A stretch of DNA of 64,000 nucleotides, taken from Firmicutes bacterium ADurb.Bin193. Its GTDB lineage: Bacteria > Bacillota > Clostridia > Monoglobales > Firm-18. Shown in pieces: positions 46,309 through 56,240 of the stretch. Under the pieces are notes generated by a model that had not been told where the DNA came from, ran no database searches, and was given only the letters and a program-made list of their open reading frames with translations. Made by a program: the position numbers and the translations under genes. Positions within the stretch are counted from its first letter, which is position 1. Every line of letters begins with the position of its first letter. Location of the stretch: contig MWCQ01000003.1 in NCBI GenBank assembly GCA_002070105.1, positions 62,001 to 126,000 on the forward strand, in the 5' to 3' direction.

Positions 46309-47682
46309 ATGTTAAACACAGAAAAAACCATGGACAAAATCGTCGCGCTTTGCAAGGGCAGGGGCTTTGTATATTCCGGCTCGGAGATTTACGGCGGGCT
46401 TGCGAATACCTGGGATTACGGACCGCTCGGCACCGAGCTTAAAAACAACATTAAGCGTGCCTGGTGGAAAAAGTTTGTTCAGGAAAGCCCTTATAATGTC
46501 GGGCTCGACTCTGCAATACTTATGAACCCTCAGACCTGGGTTGCCTCAGGTCATGTCGGCGGTTTTGCCGACCCCCTTATGGACTGCAAGGACTGTAAAA
46601 CCCGCCACCGAGCCGATAAGCTTATTGAAAGCCTTGGGGTCAGCGCCGACGGGTGGACGGACGAGCAGATGATGTCTTATATTAAGGACAACAATGTTGC
46701 CTGCCCCGACTGCGGAGGGCATAATTTTACCGATATAAGAAAGTTTAACCTTATGTTCAAAACTTTTCAGGGCGTTACGGAGGACGCAAAGGACGAGATT
46801 TATCTTCGTCCCGAAACAGCGCAGGGCATTTTCGTCAACTTTAAGAATATTCAGCGTACAACCCGAAAAAAAGTGCCTTTCGGGGTCGGACAGATCGGAA
46901 AATCCTTCAGAAACGAAATAACTCCCGGCAACTTTACATTCCGGACTCGCGAGTTTGAACAGATGGAGCTTGAGTTTTTCTGCAAGCCCGGTACTGACCT
47001 TGAATGGTTTGCTTATTGGAAGGATTTTTGCAAAAGCTGGCTTATAAACCTCGGCATGAAAGAGGAAAACCTCCGCCTGCGTGACCACAGCCCCGAGGAG
47101 CTTTCGCACTATTCCAACGCCACGACCGACTTTGAATTTCTTTTCCCGTTCGGCTGGGGCGAACTTTGGGGGATTGCCGACAGAACTGATTTTGACCTTA
47201 AGGCGCACGCCACCCACTCGGGTGAGAATTTTGAGTATCTTGACCCTGTGACAAACGAGAAATATATACCCTATGTTATAGAGCCGTCACTCGGCGCAGA
47301 CCGCGTTACGCTTGCCTTTCTTATAGATGCCTATGACGAGGAGGACCTCGGCGACGGCGATATGCGCGTTGTCCTTCGGCTTCACCCCACGCTTGCTCCC
47401 ATAAAAGCCGCCGTGCTTCCGCTTTCGAAAAAGCTTGGCGACAAGGCGCAGGAGATATATACAATGCTTTCCAAAAAATTTATGTGCGAATATGACGACG
47501 CGGGAAGCATAGGAAAAAGATACAGAAGGCAGGACGAAATCGGAACGCCCCTTTGCATTACGATTGACTTTGAAACGGAAAATGACGGCTGTGTGACCGT
47601 TCGCGACCGTGACACAATGCAACAGATTAGGCTTCACATCGGAGAGCTTGAAAAATATGTTTCTGATAAGGGTGAGTATTGA
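46309..47682 (+). CDS. glyS: Glycine--tRNA ligase (single-chain, alpha2 type)
   Basis: A 457-residue class II synthetase of the dimeric GlyQS type also found in Gram-positives, archaea and eukaryotes, not the alpha2beta2 type. Visible are [15 protein letters not shown], the zinc-type Cys pairs, [12 protein letters not shown] (motif 2 region), [14 protein letters not shown], and motif 3 [13 protein letters not shown]. The C-terminal anticodon domain is complete. The start follows GGGAG. The ATGA overlap with the next gene suggests translational coupling. Confidence 0.96.
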   Translation: MLNTEKTMDKIVALCKGRGFVYSGSEIYGGLANTWDYGPLGTELKNNIKRAWWKKFVQESPYNVGLDSAILMNPQTWVASGHVGGFADPLMDCKDCKTRHRADKLIESLGVSADGWTDEQMMSYIKDNNVACPDCGGHNFTDIRKFNLMFKTFQGVTEDAKDEIYLRPETAQGIFVNFKNIQRTTRKKVPFGVGQIGKSFRNEITPGNFTFRTREFEQMELEFFCKPGTDLEWFAYWKDFCKSWLINLGMKEENLRLRDHSPEELSHYSNATTDFEFLFPFGWGELWGIADRTDFDLKAHATHSGENFEYLDPVTNEKYIPYVIEPSLGADRVTLAFLIDAYDEEDLGDGDMRVVLRLHPTLAPIKAAVLPLSKKLGDKAQEIYTMLSKKFMCEYDDAGSIGKRYRRQDEIGTPLCITIDFETENDGCVTVRDRDTMQQIRLHIGELEKYVSDKGEY

Positions 47683-48677
47683 TGATAATACCCAATGACA
47701 ACAACCGCTATAAAAACATGAAGTACAACCGATGCGGACGGAGCGGGCTTTTGCTTCCCGCCGTTTCGCTCGGTCTTTGGCATAATTTCGGAAGCGCAGA
47801 CTCTTTTGACAATATGGTCGAGATGGTCGAAACAGCCTTCAACCTCGGAATCACGCATTTTGACCTTGCCAACAACTACGGCCCCGTACCGGGAAGCGCA
47901 GAGGAGAATTTCGGGAAGATTCTAAAAACTGTATTAAAGGATTGCCGCAATGAGATTGTCGTTTCCACAAAAGCGGGTTATAAGCACTGGAACGGTCCGT
48001 ACGGTGACTGGGGAAGCCGAAAATACCTGCTTTCCTCGCTCGACAGCTCTCTTAAAAGGCTTGGGCTTGAATATGTTGATATTTTTTACTCTCACCGTCC
48101 CGACCCCGACACTCCTTTGGAGGAGACCATGGGCGCTTTGGCAACCGCCGTCAAGCAGGGCATGGCTTTGTATGCGGGTATATCAAATTACGGTCCCGAA
48201 CAGACGGAAACGGCGTCAAAAATACTTAAAAACCTCGGCGTACCGTGCCTGATTCATCAGATGAAATATAATATGTTTACGAGAAATCTTGAAAACGGAC
48301 TTATCGATGTCCTTGAAAAAGAGGGAATCGGAAAAATCGCCTTTTCTCCCTTGGATCAGGGTATTCTGACCGACAGGTACCTGCACGGAATCCCCAAGGG
48401 TTCGCGCGCGGATAAAGGCATCGGATTTTTAAAGCCCGACCGTATTACCGGGGAAATAATAAGTAAGGTTAAAAGGCTTAACGAAATCGCTAAGGCGAGA
48501 GGGCAGTCCATGGCGCAGATGGCACTTGCATGGGCGCTTAAGGCGGGAAGGCTTACAAGCGTTTTAATCGGTGCAAGCAGTCCAAAGCAGATAGCCGACA
48601 ATGTAAAAGCCCTTGACAACAGCGACTTTTCCGATGATAAAATGGCTTTAATCGACAGCATTTTAGGGGATGAATAA
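47679..48677 (+). CDS. Aldo/keto reductase
   Basis: A 332-residue NADPH-dependent TIM barrel reductase. The catalytic tetrad residues are in FDLANNYGP (Asp, Tyr), STKAGYKHW (Lys) and [14 protein letters not shown] (His). The cofactor-binding end has [17 protein letters not shown]. It resembles the YghZ/L-glyceraldehyde-3-phosphate reductase branch (entry line [17 protein letters not shown]). The start overlaps the glyS stop; an internal ATG a few codons on is also possible. Confidence 0.9.
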   Translation: MMIIPNDNNRYKNMKYNRCGRSGLLLPAVSLGLWHNFGSADSFDNMVEMVETAFNLGITHFDLANNYGPVPGSAEENFGKILKTVLKDCRNEIVVSTKAGYKHWNGPYGDWGSRKYLLSSLDSSLKRLGLEYVDIFYSHRPDPDTPLEETMGALATAVKQGMALYAGISNYGPEQTETASKILKNLGVPCLIHQMKYNMFTRNLENGLIDVLEKEGIGKIAFSPLDQGILTDRYLHGIPKGSRADKGIGFLKPDRITGEIISKVKRLNEIAKARGQSMAQMALAWALKAGRLTSVLIGASSPKQIADNVKALDNSDFSDDKMALIDSILGDE

Positions 48678-48722
48678 ATAAATCACGAAGATAATGGTAA
48701 AAGATTTATCTGATATATGAAA

Positions 48723-48751
48723 CATGCCCCCGTAATATACACGGGGGCATG
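48723..48751. terminator. Bidirectional terminator
   Basis: CATGCCCCCGT and ACGGGGGCATG form an 11-base-pair stem between convergent genes. Confidence 0.85.
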
Positions 48752-48755
48752 ATTA

Positions 48756-48965
48756 TTATTCCTTGGGGGCGTTCTTTTCCATGGATTCAAGAAGAACCTG
48801 AATCTCGGCCAAAAGCTTTTCCCTTTCCTCCTTGTCGGTGGTTGAGTTTGCCTTTTCTATAAGCTTCGGAAGGTCCGCCGGCGTCGGAGCCTTATTCTGT
48901 TTCAAAAAGCCGCAACCCGTTAAAAGCAGTACCGTAACAATAAATAAAGCCAAAATTCTTTTCAT
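48756..48965 (-). CDS. Small lipoprotein, unknown function
   Basis: A 69-residue protein with a type II signal peptide: MKRILALFIV, then lipobox LLTGC. The mature part is a short linker and a charged helix (about 25-69). Membrane anchoring via the Cys is expected. The ATG at 48965 is preferred; an in-frame ATG at 49001 after AAAGGAT would add 12 residues and cannot be excluded. A GCCCTC/GAGGGC hairpin (48979-48999) lies between the two. I know no family for it. Confidence 0.7.
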   Translation of the reverse strand: MKRILALFIVTVLLLTGCGFLKQNKAPTPADLPKLIEKANSTTDKEEREKLLAEIQVLLESMEKNAPKE

Positions 48966-49043
48966 TTTCACTACCTGCGCCCTCTCTTGTGACGAGGGCA
49001 TTTATCCTTTCGTTTAAAATTTTCAATGAAATTTACAATATAT

Positions 49044-49072
49044 ATTATATCAGATAGTTTCGGTTTTCTCAA
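49044..49072 (-). promoter_or_regulatory. Sigma-A promoter of the lipoprotein gene
   Basis: TTGAGA (49067-49072), 17 bases, TATAAT (49044-49049) on the minus strand. The remaining 200 bases up to the next terminator hold no gene I can support. Confidence 0.65.
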
Positions 49073-49279
49073 TAGGTTTAGGGGCAAAATTTCATACCAA
49101 AAGACGATTAAATATAGCCCGTCCTTTTATTTGTTTTGCGAATACATAAATTTCGGCGTGCTTGTCATCCAAAAAGAAGTAAAGAATTTTAACGATTCTT
49201 CGGCGTTGCCTCAGAAAGACAGGGTAAGAGCAAAAATTTTTAGGCTTACCCCAACAATATGGAAAGAGTCACACAAAAA

Positions 49280-49302
49280 ACGCACCGCTTTATGCGGTGC
49301 GC
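49280..49302 (-). terminator. Intrinsic terminator of the NlpC/P60 gene
   Basis: CGCACCGC, TTTAT, GCGGTGCG; on the minus strand it is followed by six T. Confidence 0.85.
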
Positions 49303-49317
49303 AATTTTTTATATATT

Positions 49318-50007
49318 TCAGTTAATAATCCTTCTTACAACCTTCAGACGCCGTCCGTAGTTTGTTGTCCAAAGCCCTGTCATGCTGACGGGAGTCCCCG
49401 TCTGAACCGAGTGTATAAACCAGCCGTCTCCCGCATATATTCCCACATGCCCGTAGGTCTGCTTCGCATTGGAAAAAATCAAAAGGTCACCGGGCATAAT
49501 GTCGTCAAACGATACCGCTACGCCGTTTTGGGTCTGTCCCGCAGCCGTCCTGTTTAATGTATAGCCGAACTGCTTGTATACATATGATGTAAAGCCGGAA
49601 CAGTCAAAGCCCGTACTCGGAGAACTTCCGCCGTATCTGTATTTATAACCTAAATATTTTTTTGCATACTCTACGACTTCGACACCCGTAGGATTGCCCT
49701 GTCTGTTAACCTCAACGCCCGAACGGTCGGTTGCTTCCTTTCTGATTGTAACATATTGCGCACTCACAAAGCCGTTTTTTCCGTTGTATGTAGCCTTTAT
49801 CCATCCGTCCTGGACACCGTCAACGGTAATAATGGTTCCATTCGGTATAGTGCATATAATACTGTGATTTGTTCCCGGACCTGTCCTTAAATTCAGTCCT
49901 CCGTTGGCCTTCACAAGCGCCGTGTCTGCGCTTGCGGCTGCTGTCCAAAACAGCAATACACCCGCCGTAACGAAGAATAAACGCAAAAGCTTTTTAGATA
50001 AACCCAC
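49318..50007 (-). CDS. Secreted SH3b and NlpC/P60 peptidoglycan hydrolase
   Basis: A 229-residue cell-wall endopeptidase. The signal peptide (KKLLRLFFVTAGVLLFW) ends near ASA. An SH3b domain follows (LNLRTGPGTNHSII to GFVSAQYV), then NlpC/P60 with the catalytic Cys in FDCSGFTSY, His in GHVGIYAGDG and a further His in WFIHSV. It should cleave D-Glu to diamino acid bonds in stem peptides. The GTG at 50007 is chosen, with GGAG seven bases upstream; the frame is open to 50088, which lies on the promoter. Confidence 0.92.
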   Translation of the reverse strand: MGLSKKLLRLFFVTAGVLLFWTAAASADTALVKANGGLNLRTGPGTNHSIICTIPNGTIITVDGVQDGWIKATYNGKNGFVSAQYVTIRKEATDRSGVEVNRQGNPTGVEVVEYAKKYLGYKYRYGGSSPSTGFDCSGFTSYVYKQFGYTLNRTAAGQTQNGVAVSFDDIMPGDLLIFSNAKQTYGHVGIYAGDGWFIHSVQTGTPVSMTGLWTTNYGRRLKVVRRIIN

Positions 50008-50055
50008 GCCATCACTCCCTTGGTTTTTCTTCCGTAAAAATTCTTTTTCTTTATT

Positions 50056-50084
50056 ATTATATACAAAACGACGGGATAAGTCAA
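50056..50084 (-). promoter_or_regulatory. Sigma-A promoter of the NlpC/P60 gene
   Basis: TTGACT (50079-50084), 17 bases, TATAAT (50056-50061) on the minus strand. Confidence 0.7.
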
Positions 50085-50186
50085 ACATTTTTGTAATATG
50101 TTTGTAAAAAAAGCAAAAACAACCACCCCCAAAGCCGCATTATTAAAGGCTAAAAGGGCAGTTGTAAATAATTTATGAACAAGATT

Positions 50187-50480
50187 TTAAGACGACAAAG
50201 CCTCCGTAAGCCAAAACTCGCCAAGGTCAAGTGCGGAGTAAAGGCCGTCGCGCTCCGCTTTTTTTATAACCTTTTCCTTGCCGGGTGCGGCGTTTGTCTG
50301 AAGCTGAACGGAAACCAATGATGAAACATCAAGGTCAATAATCTTTGTTGATTCCAAAACAGTCATCATAACAATGTACTTGTCCTCAGGATTTCCGTAA
50401 TAAATCAGATTGCCTCGCCTTAAAAGCGGCTTGCCCTTATATGTCAGCTGCTGTTTTTCTTCCTTCTTTTTGGTAGCCAT
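50187..50480 (-). CDS. Conserved-looking small protein, unknown function
   Basis: A 97-residue protein: a Lys-rich start, then a beta-rich core (GKPLLRRGNLIYYG, YIVMMTVLES, DVSSLVSVQLQ) and a short helical end (AERDGLYSALDLGEFWL). It has no signal peptide, membrane segment or cysteine. It lies 27 bases downstream of purA on the same strand with AAAGGATG before the ATG, so it is probably co-transcribed. I do not recognise the family; a small nucleic-acid- or protein-binding role is only a guess. Confidence 0.75.
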   Translation of the reverse strand: MATKKKEEKQQLTYKGKPLLRRGNLIYYGNPEDKYIVMMTVLESTKIIDLDVSSLVSVQLQTNAAPGKEKVIKKAERDGLYSALDLGEFWLTEALSS

Positions 50481-50507
50481 GTGACCATCCTTTCTGTTTT
50501 ATCGCAA

Positions 50508-51785
<1,278 letters not shown>

Positions 51786-51844
51786 TTAACTTCCTCCTAA
51801 CATCAGACCTGTAAGGTCCGATATGTAAATTCAAGAGGGCCACT

Positions 51845-51868
51845 ACCCCGCCGTTTTTCAGGCGGGGT
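51845..51868. terminator. Hairpin between the DUF1858 gene and purA
   Basis: ACCCCGCC and GGCGGGGT form an eight-base-pair stem. The minus-strand side has no T-run, so it may be a weak terminator or a purA leader structure. Confidence 0.4.
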
Positions 51869-51906
51869 TAGGCACTTTTTTTGATTGGTATGGATTGTGC
51901 TTTGTC

Positions 51907-52110
51907 TTATTGTTTCCCCTCTAAATACTCGTTTATTTTGTCTACAAGCTCGTCGGGGTCCGCACCGTGAACCTCACAAGCCTGTTCAATGGATTCTCCG
52001 CTTGCGGAGGGACAGCCGATGCAGTGCATTCCGATATCCATGAAAAACCGTGCCGTTCCCATGTCCATTCTTAAAACATCCATAATAATCGTATCCTTGG
52101 TTACCTTCAT
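51907..52110 (-). CDS. DUF1858 domain protein
   Basis: A 67-residue protein that is a single DUF1858 domain (TKDTIIMDVLRMDMG to GMHCIGCPSASGESI). The CxxC pair could bind metal or do redox chemistry; the domain is also the N-terminal part of ScdA-type proteins. It follows the fumarase beta gene after 48 bases and has GAAGGAGAG before the ATG, so it may be linked to that iron-sulfur enzyme. The function is unknown. Confidence 0.85.
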   Translation of the reverse strand: MKVTKDTIIMDVLRMDMGTARFFMDIGMHCIGCPSASGESIEQACEVHGADPDELVDKINEYLEGKQ

Positions 52111-52158
52111 CCTTCATCTCTCCTTCGCCGACTTGTTTCGGCAGATATTCAGATATAG

Positions 52159-52668
52159 TTATATGCTGTTGCCGTACGAATCTATAAGCACAACTGCGGG
52201 AAAATCAACAACCTCAAGCCTCATAACCGCCTCGGTGCCCAAATCGTCATAGGCTATGACCTCTGCCGATTTGACGCATTTTGAAATCAGCGCACCCGCG
52301 CCGCCTATCGCGCCGAAATACACCGCAGTATGCTCCTTCATAGCGTTTATAACCTCAGCGTTTCGCTCACCCTTGCCAATCATTGCGGTCATGCCCTTCG
52401 CAATAAGAACGGGAGCATAGGCATCCATACGCCCGCTAGTCGTCGGCCCGCACGGGCCGATAACCCGGCCTTCTCTTGCGGGAGCGGGACCGGTATAGTA
52501 GATTACCGCATTTTGTATGTCAAACGGAATTTCTCCGCTTTCCACCATTCTTTTGTGTGCGGCATCCCTTGCGGTATAGATTGTTCCGCTTATTAAAACA
52601 CTGTCACCCGCCCTCAAAGAGCGCGCCGCCGCCTTTGTAAGCGGTGCTTCAACCCTTATATTGTCCAT
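52159..52668 (-). CDS. Fumarate hydratase class I, beta subunit
   Basis: A 169-residue beta (C-terminal) subunit of the class I iron-sulfur hydratase family. Visible are GDSVLISGTIYTARDAAHKR, YYTGPAPA, IGPCGPTTSGRMD and IAYDDLGTEAVMRLEV. It completes the alpha subunit coded at 1890-2729 on the other strand, 50 kb away. An L-tartrate dehydratase activity is an alternative for this family. It lies 17 bases after the HAD gene and before the DUF1858 gene. Confidence 0.93.
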   Translation of the reverse strand: MDNIRVEAPLTKAAARSLRAGDSVLISGTIYTARDAAHKRMVESGEIPFDIQNAVIYYTGPAPAREGRVIGPCGPTTSGRMDAYAPVLIAKGMTAMIGKGERNAEVINAMKEHTAVYFGAIGGAGALISKCVKSAEVIAYDDLGTEAVMRLEVVDFPAVVLIDSYGNSI

Positions 52669-52685
52669 ATTTTAAGACCTTCATT

Positions 52686-53666
52686 CTATTTTATTAATTC
52701 GGAAATGTCATTTAAAATATGCGTTGCGCCCATTTGTTCAAAATAGCGCCTCGCCCTTTGACCCGAAATACCCGTCAAAACGGCAGCAAAGTCCATTCCG
52801 CCACCCTGCGCCGCAAGAATGTCTGCTCCCGCATCGCCAATCACAAGCGTCTTTTTTGCAAGAGCTTTGTCATAATCGCCGCCTATTATCCTGTAATTAT
52901 CATATTTTAGACCCGTCATACCCTTTATAAACATAAAGGGGTGTGGCTTTGTAAGCGTTTTGCCGGGCATGCTTTTTTCGGCATTTATAATCTCTGTGTA
53001 TGTGACAATCCGATTTTCGTCGAAATATTTTTCAATATCCCATTTTTTTAGAGGATAGTCGATTTCATACCGAACCCTTCCCGTTCCTATACCCAAAGAA
53101 AGCCCCGCTTCGCAAAGGGTTTTCAAAACCTTGGTAAGCGTTTTTAACGGTACAATAGGCTCTTCAAACCATATAAGCCCCTTTTTTGTTTTTTCCCCCG
53201 CAGGCTTTTGCCATGCTTTTTCGTAAAGCTCGCTTCCCAAATACCACTCCTGAAACACATCGACAATTCGCTGATACCCCTGCCCGCCGCGCTCACCGAA
53301 AGGACTGTTTTTGCCGAAATGCGCGTACATCTCAAGCGCACCCATTGAAAGATCGGAGATATAGTCGTAAACCGCCTTAAAATCGTCCTTTACACCGAGA
53401 ATTTTTGCCGCTGAAAGAATAACATACGCCGTGTCCCAGTTGGAGTTTACGCCCGCTTCTTTAAGGTATGTAACGGTTTTACCCCCGCAGGTCACTTTAT
53501 CGTAAATCGCTCGGGCCCCTGTTTTTGCAGGGTCCAAGTCAGGGTTCAAATACTCATAAACCGTAAGGGCGGCGGCATCCCAATACCGTTTTTCGCTTGT
53601 GATGACACCGTCCATATCAAATAGCAATATTTCATATTTTGAAAGAATATCCGAGAGTTTTTTCAT
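52686..53666 (-). CDS. HAD-superfamily hydrolase
   Basis: A 326-residue HAD protein, longer than simple phosphatases. Motif I is FDMDGVITSEKRYWD, and the late motif is VIGDAGADILAAQ with GITG-like ending VLTGISGQRARRYFE. A large helical cap (about 40-190) may set the substrate. It lies 26 bases after the hisB-like gene; a histidinol-phosphate phosphatase role is possible by position but not supported by sequence alone. Confidence 0.83.
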   Translation of the reverse strand: MKKLSDILSKYEILLFDMDGVITSEKRYWDAAALTVYEYLNPDLDPAKTGARAIYDKVTCGGKTVTYLKEAGVNSNWDTAYVILSAAKILGVKDDFKAVYDYISDLSMGALEMYAHFGKNSPFGERGGQGYQRIVDVFQEWYLGSELYEKAWQKPAGEKTKKGLIWFEEPIVPLKTLTKVLKTLCEAGLSLGIGTGRVRYEIDYPLKKWDIEKYFDENRIVTYTEIINAEKSMPGKTLTKPHPFMFIKGMTGLKYDNYRIIGGDYDKALAKKTLVIGDAGADILAAQGGGMDFAAVLTGISGQRARRYFEQMGATHILNDISELIK

Positions 53667-53692
53667 TATAACAAGACTCCATCAGCGCCGTT

Positions 53693-54307
53693 TTATTCGA
53701 CAGTGTAATTAATCTTACCCGCAACGCCCGATGTCATATTCGCCCTTGCGGCGTCCTGTGCAACGGCGTTTCCGAGCGCAATCCCGACTGCCCTGTATGC
53801 CGCCTCCCAGATATGATGTCCGTTTTTGCCGCGCTCTATCGAAACATGGAGCGTGCAGTTTGCGCCCTGTGCAAAGCCGTCAAGAAAAGTGGACAAATCC
53901 TCACTGTTGGTTTTTTCGGTGGAGGCGGGTATTTTAACGGCGGTATCAAAAACGAGCAATGCACGGCTTTCGAAACTTATCGCCGCAAGCGCCCTCGCCT
54001 CATCGATTATGCCTACTCCGGAGCCATAGCCCGTCATACCCTTTTTACGTTTTTTTTCGATATACTGCAAAACCGCCCTTCCGACAGCCATTCCCGCATC
54101 CTCGCACACAACATGGGCAAGGTCGAATTTATCAAGCTTAATGTCAACGCCTATATTAAGGCCGCTGCGCCATACGATATGCTCTATCATGTGGGAAAGA
54201 AAGGGCATGGGCGTATTTATTGCGGTGCGATACTCCGCCTTAACGGGCGGACCTTCAAGCGTTATCGTAATTTTTGATTCAGTTGTTTCGCGCTTAACCG
54301 TAATCAT
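53693..54307 (-). CDS. hisB: Divergent imidazoleglycerol-phosphate dehydratase homolog
   Basis: A 204-residue member of the IGPD family (sixth step of histidine synthesis), of normal length. The second metal motif is intact (HHIWEAAYRA), and HMIEH matches the first conserved region. The usual HHxxED motif reads HVVCED, so one histidine that ligates manganese in known enzymes is Val here. TGYGSGVGIIDEARA is likewise unlike the usual RFG-type stretch. It may be a diverged but active enzyme or a repurposed one. It sits between hisD and a HAD gene. Confidence 0.75.
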   Translation of the reverse strand: MITVKRETTESKITITLEGPPVKAEYRTAINTPMPFLSHMIEHIVWRSGLNIGVDIKLDKFDLAHVVCEDAGMAVGRAVLQYIEKKRKKGMTGYGSGVGIIDEARALAAISFESRALLVFDTAVKIPASTEKTNSEDLSTFLDGFAQGANCTLHVSIERGKNGHHIWEAAYRAVGIALGNAVAQDAARANMTSGVAGKINYTVE

Positions 54308-54333
54308 TAAATCATTCCTTTCTTTATCCCTGC

Positions 54334-55617
54334 CTACCTTTCCCTTACCGCAAGGGCGTGGGCATCAAACCCTTCCGATGCCGCAAAATTCCCCGCCTTT
54401 TCCCTTACAGCCTCAAAGCCCGCCTTTGTCGCATAGCCGATTGACGAACGCTTTAGAAAGTCAAACACCGACACGCTTGAGTATGTTTTCGCAAAACCTC
54501 CCGTGGGAAGAATTGCGTTGGGGCCCAAAAGGTAGTTGCAAAGAGTTACGGGTGTATAGTCGCCCAAAAGTATCTCGCCCGCATTTTTAATCATGGGAAG
54601 TATATCAAAGGGCTTTTCCGTCATAACCTCCATGTGCTCCGGCGCATACTCGTTTACGAAGGCAATGGATTCCTCCAGACTTTCGGTAAGTATCACGCCG
54701 CCGTAGGTATCAAGATTTGTGCTTATAAAGCTTCTGCGCTTTTCCGACAGCTTTTCAAGCTGAGAGTTTACGATTGGTATAACCTTATCGACAAGCTCCC
54801 GTGAATGTGTAACAAGTAGTGAGGCACTGTCGGGCCCGTGCTCTGCCTCTATCATCCAGTCAAGCGCAACCTTATGGGGGTCCGCCTTTTCGTCGCAGAG
54901 TATTATTGCCTCGGACGGCCCTGCGGGAAGACCCGTGTCTATGTAATTGGCAAGCACGCGTTTAGCCGCCGTTACATAGGCATTGCCCGGCCCTATGATT
55001 TTATGCGATTTCGGAATCGTCTCCGTTCCGAACGCCGCCGCCGCAACCGCCTGTATTCCGCCCGCCTTGTATATTTCGGTTATCCCCGCTGTCTTTGCCG
55101 CCGCCAAAATGGCATCATCCACATCGCCGTTTTCGTTGGGCGGAGTGGTAACCCTTATATTTTTCACTCCCGCAACCTTTGCGGGTATCCCAAGCATCAG
55201 CAAAACGGAAGGAAAGCTCCCCTTTCCTCTCGGCACATAAAGGCATACATCAACAATGGGCGTAGTCTTTTCGCCCACCATAAGACCCTTGTCCACCTCG
55301 GTAAACCACATATCTTCGGGAAGTTGCTTTTCATGGAACCTTTTTATATTCCCCGCCGCGTATAGAATAGCCTCTTTTAGCGTCGGGTCAACGCGGTTTG
55401 CGCCGGTTTCAATTTCCTCCGGCGTTACCTTAAGGCTTTTCAGTTTTACTCCGTCAAATTTTTCGGTATAAGAAAAAACCGCGCTGTCACCGTTTTTTCG
55501 GACATCGTCCGCAACCGACCGCGCTGTATCCATGTATTCGGTAATGTCAAGCTCCGCCCTTTTCAGGACTAAATCCTTTTCAGCCTTATCCGTCTGGTTC
55601 CATCTGCGAATTTTCAT
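54334..55617 (-). CDS. hisD: Histidinol dehydrogenase
   Basis: A 427-residue zinc enzyme for the last two steps of histidine synthesis. Family blocks are PRGKGSFPSVLLMLG, AGPSEAIILCD, DWMIEAEHGPDSASLL and the catalytic EYAPEHMEV (Glu-His pair). Length and spacing are normal. It is followed by the divergent hisB-like gene only; hisG, hisC, hisH, hisA, hisF and hisI are not in the window. Its promoter region carries two DnaA boxes. Confidence 0.95.
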   Translation of the reverse strand: MKIRRWNQTDKAEKDLVLKRAELDITEYMDTARSVADDVRKNGDSAVFSYTEKFDGVKLKSLKVTPEEIETGANRVDPTLKEAILYAAGNIKRFHEKQLPEDMWFTEVDKGLMVGEKTTPIVDVCLYVPRGKGSFPSVLLMLGIPAKVAGVKNIRVTTPPNENGDVDDAILAAAKTAGITEIYKAGGIQAVAAAAFGTETIPKSHKIIGPGNAYVTAAKRVLANYIDTGLPAGPSEAIILCDEKADPHKVALDWMIEAEHGPDSASLLVTHSRELVDKVIPIVNSQLEKLSEKRRSFISTNLDTYGGVILTESLEESIAFVNEYAPEHMEVMTEKPFDILPMIKNAGEILLGDYTPVTLCNYLLGPNAILPTGGFAKTYSSVSVFDFLKRSSIGYATKAGFEAVREKAGNFAASEGFDAHALAVRER

Positions 55618-55668
55618 GGCAGTAAACTATCCCCTCACACAAAAACAAAATCTATAATATCTTAATAT

Positions 55669-55697
55669 ATTATAGACTATTTTTATATATAAATCAA
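55669..55697 (-). promoter_or_regulatory. Sigma-A promoter of hisD
   Basis: TTGATT (55692-55697), 17 bases, TATAAT (55669-55674) on the minus strand, about 50 bases before the ATG. Confidence 0.6.
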
Positions 55698-55741
55698 TAT
55701 AAAATTTCACTATAAATGCCAAACGGGAAACATAATATACC

Positions 55742-55771
55742 TGTGGATAAAGTGCAAAACTCTGTGGATAA
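55742..55771. promoter_or_regulatory. Two perfect DnaA boxes
   Basis: TGTGGATAA (the reverse of TTATCCACA) occurs at 55742-55750 and 55763-55771, in the same orientation, 21 bases apart, about two helical turns. An AT-rich stretch (55651-55720) lies next to them. They are 45 bases upstream of the hisD -35. No dnaA gene is in the window. Confidence 0.75.
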
Positions 55772-55880
55772 CAATAAAATAAGGCTTTTTTTTGTTAATA
55801 ACTTGTTAAATCTCGGATTATTTGCACATTTTATGTAAACTCTTTGTAATATTTCTGCCTGTCACACTAAAAAGCGGAAT

Positions 55881-56138
55881 TTAAACAATATACTGTAAAA
55901 ACAAAAGCAGCGCAAGCCCCGGAAGCCCTAAAACCCCCACCGTAACCGAGGTCGCAAGGTTTACGCCAATGTAAAGCCCGAAAAGACCTCCGATAAGGTT
56001 AAACGCTATAAGCCCTATACAGCCCAAAACGGAGTTTATAATAAGCTTAAACATCCACTTAATCGGCCGTGCAAGCAAAAACAGCGCAATAACAAGAAGC
56101 ATTGCCCCCACAGCGTACGCAAATATATATTGTCCCAT
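55881..56138 (-). CDS. bofA: Pro-sigma-K processing inhibitor BofA family protein
   Basis: An 85-residue membrane protein with two or three hydrophobic segments and the family motif region FNLIGGLFGLYIGVNLATS followed by GVLGLPGLALLLFL. In Bacillus, BofA holds the SpoIVFB protease inactive in the outer forespore membrane until the mother cell should activate sigma-K. The ATG at 56138 (MGQYIF) follows GGGGTGAT; an upstream in-frame ATG at 56171 would place a hairpin in the coding part. It follows spoVAC on the same strand. Confidence 0.88.
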   Translation of the reverse strand: MGQYIFAYAVGAMLLVIALFLLARPIKWMFKLIINSVLGCIGLIAFNLIGGLFGLYIGVNLATSVTVGVLGLPGLALLLFLQYIV

Positions 56139-56146
56139 AAAAATCA

Positions 56147-56168
56147 CCCCGTATATTATATTACGGGG
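56147..56168 (-). other. Hairpin that overlaps the bofA ribosome site
   Basis: CCCCGTA and TACGGGG pair around an AT loop. On the minus strand the 3' arm contains the GGGG of the bofA ribosome site and is followed by GATTTTT, so it may be a terminator for spoVAC, a translational brake on bofA, or both. Confidence 0.5.
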
Positions 56169-56240
56169 CAAGCTTTTATATTACATAAGCATAATACTTA
56201 ACAAAACAATATGATACTACGGATTTTCGTCGTGCCTTTG

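Noticed and set aside
49026-49325. 99-codon plus-strand frame in the gap before the NlpC gene
   Set aside because: It overlaps the lipoprotein promoter and the NlpC terminator, and has no ribosome site.
55651-55771. Chromosomal origin oriC
   Set aside because: Only two DnaA boxes, and dnaA, dnaN, rpmH or gyrase genes are absent; reported only as a DnaA-box pair.
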